Assembly: GCA_902768735.1 (NCBI GenBank)
Contig: CACXMK010000014.1
Coordinates: 1 to 41,372 of the forward strand
DNA: 41,372 nucleotides
Origin: an uncultured Lachnospiraceae bacterium
Lineage (GTDB): Bacteria > Bacillota > Clostridia > Lachnospirales > Lachnospiraceae
Direction of reading: 5' to 3'
The position numbers and the translations under genes are program-made. The notes under the pieces were generated by a model. The model searched no databases. It was not told the origin of the DNA and saw nothing but the letters and a program-made list of their open reading frames with translations. Positions 25,189 through 33,508 of the stretch are shown one piece after another. Within the stretch, counting starts at the first letter, position 1, and the number at the start of each line of letters is the position of its first letter.

Positions 25189-27696
25189 TTACGAATTCTT
25201 CGGCTTTCTGCCTCTTCTTGCGGGGATCTGCACCTTCTGAAGGCCCCAGATCTCCTGTGCGTACTGCTCGATCGTCCTGTCGGAAGAGAACTTTCCAACA
25301 TTCGCGACGTTCATCATAGCCATGCGCGCCCATCTCTTGCTGTCATTGTAGGCAGCTTCCACATCTCTCTGCGCCGCGGCGTAGGACTCGAAATCCGCAA
25401 GGATGAAGTATCTGTCCGCGCGGTCATTTCCCTGCCTCTGCAGGAGAGAATTGTACAGCGGGCGGAAAAGATCCGGATCCTCAGGAGAATACGTGCCGTC
25501 GATCAGCTGTACGAGCACCTGACGGATATTCTGGTCCTCATTGAAATACCTCATGGGATCATAGCCGCCCCTGTTCTCATACTCAATGACTTCCTTGGAG
25601 GTCAGTCCGAAGATAAAGGCGTTCTCTTCGCCCACTTCGTCCACGATCTCTACGTTCGCGCCGTCAAGCGTACCCAGTGTCACAGCGCCGTTGAGCATGA
25701 ACTTCATATTGCCGGTGCCGGATGCTTCCTTGGAAGCCGTGGAGATCTGCTCGGAGACGTCAGCCGCCGCGATGATGATCTCCGCGTTGGAGACGCGGTA
25801 ATCCTCGATGAAGACGACCTTGATCTTATCTTCGATATCAGGATCGTTGTTGATCACATCCGCCACGGAGTTGATCAGCTTGATGGTCAGCTTCGCGGTC
25901 TTATAACCTGCCGCAGCCTTGGCGCCGAAAATGAACGTTCTCTTTGTGAACGGCATATCCGGATTCGCCTTGATCTGGTTGTACAGGTACATGATGTGCA
26001 GGATGTTCAGGAGCTGCCTCTTGTACTCGTGAAGTCTCTTGACCTGTACATCGAAAATAGAGCGGGGATCCACTTCCACGCCGTTGTGCTCGAGGATGTA
26101 CTTGGCAAGGCGGACTTTGTTCTTGTACTTGATGTTCATGAACTCCTTCTGCGCCTTCGTGTCATCCACGTAGATCTCGAGCTCTTTCATGTGGGAGAGG
26201 TTTGTGATCCACTCGTCGCCGATCCTGTCGGTCACCCACTTCGAGAGGTTCGGGTTCGCGTGAAGAAGGAATCTTCTCTGCGTGATACCGTTTGTCTTGT
26301 TGTTGAACTTCTCAGGGAACATCTCGTAGAAATCCCTGAGCTCTTCGCTCATCAGGATCGCCGTATGGAGCTCGGCGACACCGTTGACGGAGAATCCGGC
26401 CACGATCGCAAGGTTTGCCATGCGGATCTGTCCGTCGTAAATGATACCCATCTTGTAGATCTTATGGCCGACATCCACGCCGGTATTGTCGTAGCGGCGG
26501 TGGATCTCGATCTCGAACCTGCGGTTGATCTCTTCCACGATGGAATAGATCCTGGGAAGAAGTCTCTTGAACAGCTCAATAGGCCATTTCTCAAGCGCTT
26601 CCGCCATGATGGTGTGATTGGTGTATGCACAGGACTTTGTGACTACTGTCCACGCCTCGTCCCATGTCAGGGCGTACTCGTCCATAAGGATGCGCATCAG
26701 CTCGGGGATCACGAGTGTGGGGTGCGTGTCATTGAGCTGGAAGACATACTTCTCATGGAGTGCCTTGATATCGTCGTGCGTTTTCATATATTTCTGGATC
26801 GCGCACTGGATCGTCGCGGAGACAAAGAAATACTGCTGTTTCAGGCGCAGCTCCTTGCCCTGGACGTGGTCGTCGCTGGGATACAGGACGTTGCAGATCG
26901 TTCTCGCGAGGTTCTCCTGCTCAACGGACTTCTGGTATTCACCGCGGTCGAAGGAGTCGAGCTTGAAGCAGACAACGGGCTCCGCGTCCCAGATCCTGAG
27001 CGTATCGACAAAGCCGTTGCCGTAACCGATCACGGGCAGGTCGTAGGGAACAGCCTTGACAGCGCTGTAGCCTTCCAGCTTGAACATCGTGCGGCCGTTT
27101 CTGTCCTTATAGTTGCTGACATATCCGCCGAAGTGCACTTCCTGCGTATACTCGGGTCTGCGCAGCTCCAGCGGGTTTCCGTTCTCCAGCCAGTTGTCCG
27201 GAACTTCCACCTGGAAGCCGTCCCTGATCTGCTGCTTGAACATGCCGTAATGATAGCGGATACCGGCGCCGTAAGCGGGATAGTTGAGTGTCGCGAGGGA
27301 ATCCAGAAAACATGCCGCAAGTCTTCCAAGACCGCCGTTTCCAAGCGCTGCATCGGGCTCTTCGTCCTCGATCGCGTTGAGCTTGAAACCAAGTTCCTTG
27401 AGCGCCTGCTTGATCGGCTCGTAAGCCATGAGGTTGATCGCGTCGTTACCGAACGCGCGGCCCATGAGGAATTCCATGGAAAGGTACACGACCTGCTTGG
27501 GATCCTTCTCGTCGAACACTTTCTGTGTTCTCATCCAGCAGTCGATGATCTGGTCTTTCAGCGCCATCGCAGAGGCCTGGAAAACCTGCTGATCCGTAGC
27601 TTCTTTCATAGTGCGGCGGTACATCGTGCGTACGTTGTACTCGACACTTCTCTTGAAGAGGTCCTTGTCAAAGTTAAAAGTAGGTCTTTTTATCAT
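25189..27696 (-). CDS. glgP: Glycogen/starch phosphorylase
   Basis: The 835-residue PLP enzyme releases glucose-1-phosphate from glycogen. The PLP-binding Lys is in EASGTGNMKFMLNGAVTLGT near residue 663. Other family hallmarks are DAALGNGGLGRLAACFLDSL, RYHYGMFKQ, FQLNDTHPTLVIPELMR and RRFLLHANP. The C-terminal end is basic (RRGRKPKNS). It follows ileS by 16 bases in the same direction, so both are probably co-transcribed although their functions are unrelated. A spaced AAGGAG precedes the ATG. With glgC/glgD at 38-41 kb it points to glycogen storage. Confidence 0.97.
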   Translation of the reverse strand: MIKRPTFNFDKDLFKRSVEYNVRTMYRRTMKEATDQQVFQASAMALKDQIIDCWMRTQKVFDEKDPKQVVYLSMEFLMGRAFGNDAINLMAYEPIKQALKELGFKLNAIEDEEPDAALGNGGLGRLAACFLDSLATLNYPAYGAGIRYHYGMFKQQIRDGFQVEVPDNWLENGNPLELRRPEYTQEVHFGGYVSNYKDRNGRTMFKLEGYSAVKAVPYDLPVIGYGNGFVDTLRIWDAEPVVCFKLDSFDRGEYQKSVEQENLARTICNVLYPSDDHVQGKELRLKQQYFFVSATIQCAIQKYMKTHDDIKALHEKYVFQLNDTHPTLVIPELMRILMDEYALTWDEAWTVVTKSCAYTNHTIMAEALEKWPIELFKRLLPRIYSIVEEINRRFEIEIHRRYDNTGVDVGHKIYKMGIIYDGQIRMANLAIVAGFSVNGVAELHTAILMSEELRDFYEMFPEKFNNKTNGITQRRFLLHANPNLSKWVTDRIGDEWITNLSHMKELEIYVDDTKAQKEFMNIKYKNKVRLAKYILEHNGVEVDPRSIFDVQVKRLHEYKRQLLNILHIMYLYNQIKANPDMPFTKRTFIFGAKAAAGYKTAKLTIKLINSVADVINNDPDIEDKIKVVFIEDYRVSNAEIIIAAADVSEQISTASKEASGTGNMKFMLNGAVTLGTLDGANVEIVDEVGEENAFIFGLTSKEVIEYENRGGYDPMRYFNEDQNIRQVLVQLIDGTYSPEDPDLFRPLYNSLLQRQGNDRADRYFILADFESYAAAQRDVEAAYNDSKRWARMAMMNVANVGKFSSDRTIEQYAQEIWGLQKVQIPARRGRKPKNS

Positions 27697-27712
27697 GCTT
27701 TTCTATTTCTCC

Positions 27713-30700
27713 TTACATCTTCTGGACACCGATCGTGACCTTCTCGCCGTTGATATCCCATTTCTTCTCATTCGCCAGCGGCGCATTCTTTTCGATCTTC
27801 TCCGCGAGGACCTTTCCTGCGATCGCCGCCTCGTTTGCCTCGGCTACTTTCGACAGCTTGTCGTTGCCGTTCAAAGAGACGCGGATGCGGTCCATAACCT
27901 CGAAGCCGGACTCTTTTCTCATTGTCTGGATCTTGCTGATCAGCTCGAATACAAAGCCCTCTTCTACCAGTTCCGGTGTCAGGTTGGTGTCAAGGACAAC
28001 TGTAAAGGTGCCGTCTTCCTGGCTCACATAGCCCTCCTTGCGGGCTGTGTCGATGAGCAGGTCGTCCATACCAAGTTCCACCGTAACGCCGTTTACATCG
28101 AAGCGAAGAGCGCCTTCGGCGTTCAGTGTATCCATGGCGGCATTGCCGTCCAGCTCCGCGAGATACTTCCTGATGCCGCCCAGCTGCTTGCCGTACTTGG
28201 GTCCGACAGTGCGGAGCTGCGGCTTGAAGGTATAACTCGTAAAGTCGCGGACATCGTCCGTAAAGATCACTTTTTTGACATTGAGCTCGTTCTCGATGAT
28301 CTCCTGATAGAAGGGATCGAGAGCCTTGTCTGCCTTGACGAACATCTGCGCGATCGGCTGTCTGTTCTTGATGTTGGAAGCATTGCGGCACGCGCGTCCC
28401 ATGACGACGATCCTGAGGACTTCATCCATGCTCTCCTCGAGTTCCCTGTTGATATGGGCTTCGTCCGCCTTCGGGAACAGGCAGAGGTGGATGCTCTCAG
28501 GAGCGGTCTGGTCAACGCTTCTTACGATATTCTGGTAGATCTCCTCCGTCATGAACGGGATCATCGGCGCAGCGCACTTGCAGACGTTCACCAGCGCGGT
28601 GTACAGCGTCATGTAGGCGCCTATCTTATCCTGCTCCATGCCTTTTGCCCAGAAGCGGTCACGGCAGCGGCGGACATACCAGTTGGACATCTCGTCCACA
28701 AAGCTCTCCAGCGCGGAAGCGGCTTCGGGGATCCTGTACTTCTCAAGGTTCGCGTCGGTATCCTTGATCATAGTGTTCATTCTGGAGAGAAGCCACTTGT
28801 CCATAACGGACAGCTTGTCGTAGTCCAGCGTGTATTTCGTGGGATCGAAGCCGTCGATGTCAGCGTAAAGCGTATAGAAAGCGTAGGTGTTCCACAGTGT
28901 TCCGAGGAACTTGCGCTGTCCTTCCTTAACGGTCTTGTCAGAGAACTTGTTAGGCAGCCAGGGCGCGCTGTTGGTATAGAAGTACCAGCGGATCGCGTCC
29001 GCGCCGTGTGTCCGGAGCGCCGTGAAGGGGTCAACAGCATTGCCCTTGCTCTTGGACATCTTATTTCCGTCCTCGTCGAGGACAAGACCCAGGACGATGA
29101 CGTTCTCATAGCAGGGCTTGTCGAACAGGAGCGTGGACTCCGCGTGCAGGGAATAGAACCAGCCGCGGGTCTGGTCCACCGCTTCGCTGATGAAGGCTGC
29201 GGGGAACCACTTCTCGAAGAGGTCCTTGTTCTCAAAAGGATAGTGGAGCTGCGCGTAAGGCATCGCACCGGAGTCGAACCAGCAGTCAATGACCTCGGGA
29301 ACGCGCTGCATCATGGCGCCGCACTCGGGGCAGCGGATCTCAAAGGCGTCCACGTAAGGCCTGTGAAGCTCAGTGTGCGCCGCTTCCGGATTTCCGGACA
29401 GCTCGGCGAGCTCCTGTCTGCTTCCTACACTGATCTGATGGCCGCAGCCTTTGCACTCCCAGATATTCAGAGGAGTTCCCCAGTATCTGTCACGGGAGAT
29501 GCCCCAGTCCTGAATGTTCTCGAGCCAGTTGCCGAAACGGCCCTCTCCGATGTTCGGAGGGATCCAGTTGATCTTCTTGTTGCCGCTTACCAGGTCATCC
29601 CTGACTGCCGTCATCTTGATGAACCAGGACTGGCGCGCATAGTAAAGAAGCGGTGTGCCGCAGCGCCAGCAGTGCGGATAATCGTGCTCAAACTTCGGTG
29701 CGGAGAATAAAATGCCGCGCGCGCTCAGGTCCTTTAAGACCTCGGGATCGGCGCTGACCGCGCCCTTTTTCATTTCTTCCTCTGTGGGCTTGCAGCGCAT
29801 GCCGGCGAAAGGAGTTCCCTCCACGAGGCGTCCCTGCGCGTCTACGAGCTGCACAAAAGGAGCATCGTATCTGCGGCCGACTCTTGCGTCGTCTTCACCG
29901 AAAGCGGGCGCGATGTGGACGATACCGGTACCGTCTGTCATCGTTACATAGTCGTCGCAGTACACAAAGAACGCTTTTTTGTGCTGCTGGTCGGCTCTTC
30001 TCTTCGCCTCCTCGTACAGGGGCTCATAGCTCTTGTACTCGAGGTCCGTTCCCTTCATGGTCGCAAGGATTTCATACGCCTTGCCGTCTGCTGTCGCCGT
30101 GAATTTCTCTTTCAGAGGATCCAGGACAGTATCCAGCAGCGCTTCCGCCATGTAATAGGTATAACCGTCGATCGCCTTTACCTTGGCGTACGTGTCATCC
30201 GGGTTCACGCAAAGCGCGATATTGGAGGGCAGCGTCCAGGGGGTCGTCGTCCACGCCAGGAAATACGCGTCCTCGTCCATCAGCTTGAAGCGGACGACCG
30301 CGGAGCGCTCTTTGAGCGTCTTGTAGCCCTGTGCCACTTCGTGGGAGGACAGGGGCGTTCCGCAGCTGGGGCAGTAAGGAACGACCTTGAAGCCCTTGTA
30401 GAGAAGGCCTTTCTCCCAGATCGTCTTGAGAGCCCACCACTCGGACTCGATATAGTCGTCATAATACGTCACGTAAGGGTTGTCCATGTCCGCCCAGAAA
30501 CCGACGATACCGGAGAAATCCTCCCACATGGATTTGTATTTCCAGACGCTTTCCTTACACTTTTCCACAAAAGGAGCGATTCCGTACTCTTCGATCTGCT
30601 CCTTGCCCTCGATGCCGATCTCTTTCTCCACTTCCAGTTCCACAGGAAGTCCGTGGGTGTCCCAGCCAGCTTTTCTGGGAACCTGATATCCCTTCATCGT

Positions 30701-30916
30701 GCGGTAGCGCGGCACCATGTCTTTGATAACTCTCGTAAGGACATGGCCGATGTGCGGCTTTCCGTTTGCCGTGGGGGGGCCGTCATAGAACATATAGGTC
30801 GGGCATCCCTCGCGCTCCTTCACGCTCTTTTCAAAGATCTGATTGTCTTGCCAGAATTTCAGTGTATTGTGTTCTCTCTCCACGAAATTCAGGTCGGGGT
30901 TTACTTTCTTGTACAT
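27713..30916 (-). CDS. ileS: Isoleucyl-tRNA synthetase, long (type-2-like) form
   Basis: The 1067-residue class I synthetase charges tRNA-Ile. The HIGH motif is in GPPTANGKPHIGHVLTRVI at residues 55-58, the editing domain begins near 190, and the KMSKS motif is in GNKMSKSKGNAVDP near residue 620. The C-terminal region lacks the zinc finger of the classic type-1 enzyme, and overall length and wording (GWDTHGLPVELEVEKEIGI) fit the eukaryote-like type 2, often little affected by mupirocin. That typing is from motif memory. The leader of about 90 bases from a strong promoter contains no T-box that I can see. Confidence 0.96.
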   Translation of the reverse strand: MYKKVNPDLNFVEREHNTLKFWQDNQIFEKSVKEREGCPTYMFYDGPPTANGKPHIGHVLTRVIKDMVPRYRTMKGYQVPRKAGWDTHGLPVELEVEKEIGIEGKEQIEEYGIAPFVEKCKESVWKYKSMWEDFSGIVGFWADMDNPYVTYYDDYIESEWWALKTIWEKGLLYKGFKVVPYCPSCGTPLSSHEVAQGYKTLKERSAVVRFKLMDEDAYFLAWTTTPWTLPSNIALCVNPDDTYAKVKAIDGYTYYMAEALLDTVLDPLKEKFTATADGKAYEILATMKGTDLEYKSYEPLYEEAKRRADQQHKKAFFVYCDDYVTMTDGTGIVHIAPAFGEDDARVGRRYDAPFVQLVDAQGRLVEGTPFAGMRCKPTEEEMKKGAVSADPEVLKDLSARGILFSAPKFEHDYPHCWRCGTPLLYYARQSWFIKMTAVRDDLVSGNKKINWIPPNIGEGRFGNWLENIQDWGISRDRYWGTPLNIWECKGCGHQISVGSRQELAELSGNPEAAHTELHRPYVDAFEIRCPECGAMMQRVPEVIDCWFDSGAMPYAQLHYPFENKDLFEKWFPAAFISEAVDQTRGWFYSLHAESTLLFDKPCYENVIVLGLVLDEDGNKMSKSKGNAVDPFTALRTHGADAIRWYFYTNSAPWLPNKFSDKTVKEGQRKFLGTLWNTYAFYTLYADIDGFDPTKYTLDYDKLSVMDKWLLSRMNTMIKDTDANLEKYRIPEAASALESFVDEMSNWYVRRCRDRFWAKGMEQDKIGAYMTLYTALVNVCKCAAPMIPFMTEEIYQNIVRSVDQTAPESIHLCLFPKADEAHINRELEESMDEVLRIVVMGRACRNASNIKNRQPIAQMFVKADKALDPFYQEIIENELNVKKVIFTDDVRDFTSYTFKPQLRTVGPKYGKQLGGIRKYLAELDGNAAMDTLNAEGALRFDVNGVTVELGMDDLLIDTARKEGYVSQEDGTFTVVLDTNLTPELVEEGFVFELISKIQTMRKESGFEVMDRIRVSLNGNDKLSKVAEANEAAIAGKVLAEKIEKNAPLANEKKWDINGEKVTIGVQKM

Positions 30917-31016
30917 AGTTTCTTGCTTCTCCTTCCGCCTTTCTCGTCAGCATATTTAGGATCTGTCAGTGTGGCAAAACAGAAAAATCCACCAGTTTCA
31001 CCACAGTAACCCATAG

Positions 31017-31046
31017 ATTATACCGTTATGGATAAATGACTGTCAA
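31017..31046 (-). promoter_or_regulatory. Promoter of ileS-glgP
   Basis: On the minus strand TTGACA (31046-31041) and TATAAT (31022-31017), both full consensus, are spaced by 18 bases. Confidence 0.85.
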
Positions 31047-31064
31047 GAACTGCGTTTTAAAACT

Positions 31065-31140
31065 GGCTAAACAGGCTAAACAAATTGCACTACCTGCGGA
31101 TTCGTAGTATTATCAGTTAAAAGACTGTTGTTAAAACAGT
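31065..31140 (+). promoter_or_regulatory. Promoter and candidate operators of the nicotinate phosphoribosyltransferase gene
   Basis: TTGCAC (31085-31090) and TATTAT (31108-31113) are spaced by 17 bases. A perfect tandem repeat of GGCTAAACA (31065-31073 and 31074-31082) abuts the -35, and ACTGTT..AACAGT (about 31124-31140) forms an inverted repeat just after the start site. Either could be the target of an NAD-responsive regulator. Confidence 0.6.
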
Positions 31141-31197
31141 ACTCAGGATGTCATATGAAATACGGCAAATCCGGAAACTTCTCCAGGAGGGATAATA

Positions 31198-32670
31198 ATG
31201 GACAGACAAAATCTGACATTGCTCACAGACCTTTATGAGCTGACAATGATGCAGGGATATTTTAAGAATAAAGAAGAGAACAATATGGTGATCTTCGACG
31301 CGTTCTTCAGGAACAATCCCTTCGGCGGCGGCTATTCGATCATGTGCGGGATCGAGCAGCTGGTCAAGTATATCAACGAGCTGCACTTCAGCAAGGAGGA
31401 CGTCGAATACCTCCGCGGGCTCGGGATCTTCGAAGAGGATTTTCTTGAGTATCTCGCCAACTTCCGTTTTACCGGAACCATCTACGCGATCCCCGAAGGC
31501 GCCCTGATGTTCCCGAGGGAACCCATGGTCAAGGTCATCGCACCGATCATGGAAGCGCAGCTGGTTGAGACCGCGATCCTCAATATCATCAACCACCAGA
31601 GCCTGATCGCCACCAAGGCCGCCAGGATCTGCTATGCGGCCCGCGGTGACGGGATCATGGAATTCGGCCTCCGCCGCGCGCAGGGCCCCGACGCCGGCAC
31701 CTACGGCGCCCGCGCCGCAGTCATCGCAGGCTGCGTCGGCACTTCCAACGTTCTCTGCGGACAGCTGTTCGGCGTCCCTGTAAAGGGGACCCACGCGCAC
31801 AGCTGGATCATGAGCTTCCCGGACGAACTGACCGCCTTTAAGACCTACGGCGATATGTATCCCAACGCCTGCATTCTTTTGGCCGATACCTACGACACCC
31901 TCAAATCCGGTGTCCCCAACGCCATCAAGACATTCCAGTATCTGCGCGACAAGGGGATACTCGGCAAGGGCTATGGAATCCGTCTCGACAGCGGCGACCT
32001 TGCGTACATCTCCAAGAAAGCCCGCAAGATGCTTGACGAAGCCGGTTTCCCGGATGCGATCATCTCCGCTTCCAACGACCTGGACGAGCACCTGATCGAT
32101 TCCTTAAAGAACCAGGGCGCGACCATCACCTCCTGGGGCGTAGGAACGCACCTGATCACAGCCAAGGACAATCCGTCCTTCGGCGGCGTCTATAAGCTCG
32201 CCGCGATCCAGAGGCCTGACGGGACTTTCGATCCCAAGATCAAGCTCTCCGAGAACACCGAAAAAGTGACCAATCCCGGAAACAAGAAGATCTACAGAGT
32301 CTACGAAAAGGAGAATCACAAGATCATAGCCGATCTGATCTGCCTTGAGGAAGAGACCTTTACGGACCAGCGCCCGCTGGTGCTCTTCGACCCCGCGGAG
32401 CCCTGGAAGAAGACGCTTCTGGAAGCGAACACATTCGAGCTCAGGGAACTGATGATCCCGCTGTTCATAAACGGCGAGTGCGTCTACACTTCCCCCAGCA
32501 CCATGGAGATCCGCGAGCAGTGCCTGAAGGAACAGGACACCCTCTGGGAGGAGTCCAGACGTCTCGTCAATCCTCACCAGGTCTACGTCGATCTCTCCAG
32601 GAAACTGTATGACACGAAGCTCCGCCTGCTCGACGAAGTCGGTGAAAAGACACAGGGCATCCAGAGCTGA
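31198..32670 (+). CDS. pncB: Nicotinate phosphoribosyltransferase
   Basis: The 490-residue enzyme converts nicotinate and PRPP to nicotinate mononucleotide in NAD salvage. The N-terminal LTDLYELTMMQGYF, FGLRRAQGPDAG near residue 160, the phospho-accepting His region VKGTHAHSWIMSF near 200, and GIRLDSGDLAYISKKAR near 260 are standard signatures. AGGAGGG sits before the ATG. Length is typical of the Gram-positive form. It is monocistronic, with its own promoter, operator-like repeats and terminator. The convergent neighbour is a vitamin-type ECF S component, possibly linked to niacin uptake. Confidence 0.96.
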   Translation: MDRQNLTLLTDLYELTMMQGYFKNKEENNMVIFDAFFRNNPFGGGYSIMCGIEQLVKYINELHFSKEDVEYLRGLGIFEEDFLEYLANFRFTGTIYAIPEGALMFPREPMVKVIAPIMEAQLVETAILNIINHQSLIATKAARICYAARGDGIMEFGLRRAQGPDAGTYGARAAVIAGCVGTSNVLCGQLFGVPVKGTHAHSWIMSFPDELTAFKTYGDMYPNACILLADTYDTLKSGVPNAIKTFQYLRDKGILGKGYGIRLDSGDLAYISKKARKMLDEAGFPDAIISASNDLDEHLIDSLKNQGATITSWGVGTHLITAKDNPSFGGVYKLAAIQRPDGTFDPKIKLSENTEKVTNPGNKKIYRVYEKENHKIIADLICLEEETFTDQRPLVLFDPAEPWKKTLLEANTFELRELMIPLFINGECVYTSPSTMEIREQCLKEQDTLWEESRRLVNPHQVYVDLSRKLYDTKLRLLDEVGEKTQGIQS

Positions 32671-32693
32671 TCCTTACAACATGGCATAGTGAA

Positions 32694-32718
32694 AGGCCGG
32701 GCATGTGCCCGGCCTTTT
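32694..32718. terminator. Terminator between pncB and the ECF S component
   Basis: AAAGGCCGGGCATGTGCCCGGCC is a perfect stem with TTTTCTT on the plus strand and TTTC on the minus strand, serving pncB and possibly the opposing gene. Confidence 0.9.
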
Positions 32719-32743
32719 CTTACGCCTGTCATTATAAATATCA

Positions 32744-33358
32744 TTACAGATAAAAGAACAGCCCTGTTTTTTTGAGGGGGGCGCGCAGCGCCAGATACAG
32801 CCCGACGGCGATGAACGCCGATACCACCGAGTTGATGGCTGTCACGCCGATGTTGATCGCGAAAGAGACCTCCGCGGCAGGTTTGCCGAGGATCAGGATC
32901 TTGTAAAAGTAGCGGATCGTCGGATCGAACACCGCGTTGAACAATAGTCCGGTGACTACTGCGGCCACTGTCCAACGGACGACCCTGACAGGATCCTTTT
33001 CGGTCGTGATGTGACCCATTCTGTGCGCCACAACGCCCACCAGAATACCCATCAGGAACTTGATCACAAAGGTGATCGGCGCCTGTACGATATAGACGGG
33101 GTCGATCAGGTCCGCAATCGTAAGGCCCAGTGCGCCGCCCGCTCCGCCGTAGGCGCTTCCCAGGATCAGGGCGCCGAGCACGCAGAACGCGTTGCCCAGA
33201 TGCACCGTGACTTTGTCGCCCGCGATCGTAGGGATCGGAATGGACAAAAAGGTAAAGACCACATATGTGACCGCCGCAAAGATCCCGGCAAATACCAGTT
33301 TCCGCAGCTGCTCTTCCTTCGCGACATTGATCGCTGCTGCCGTGTTCATATCATTCAT
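32744..33358 (-). CDS. ECF transporter S component (vitamin-type substrate-binding membrane protein)
   Basis: The product of about 204 residues has five to six membrane helices in the pattern of ECF S components: VFAGIFAAVTYVVFTFLSIP with small residues for docking to EcfT, a VTVHLGNAFCVLGALILGSAYGG helix pair and an ALGLTIADLIDP loop. These proteins bind a vitamin or metal and rely on a shared EcfAAT module not present here. The ATG at 33358 has AGGAGG five bases upstream; a GTG at 33415 with AAAGGAG six bases upstream is an equally strong in-frame alternative giving 223 residues. The ligand is not evident; convergence with pncB hints at niacin. Confidence 0.88.
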   Translation of the reverse strand: MNDMNTAAAINVAKEEQLRKLVFAGIFAAVTYVVFTFLSIPIPTIAGDKVTVHLGNAFCVLGALILGSAYGGAGGALGLTIADLIDPVYIVQAPITFVIKFLMGILVGVVAHRMGHITTEKDPVRVVRWTVAAVVTGLLFNAVFDPTIRYFYKILILGKPAAEVSFAINIGVTAINSVVSAFIAVGLYLALRAPLKKTGLFFYL

Positions 33359-33508
33359 ATCATCCTCCTGACCCGCCCTGTCCGGGCGCTTCGGTTCTTC
33401 TTTCCCGTGTTTCACAATGCACTCCTTTGATCACAGATCGAGTGTTTCTTGTTTATCACACAGTATAACCATGCCTGAGCATATGAATAGTATCAACACG
33501 TTATTGTT

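Noticed and set aside
30917-31040. Possible T-box leader of ileS
   Set aside because: Only about 90-100 bases lie between promoter and start, with no visible specifier/antiterminator pair or terminator T run.
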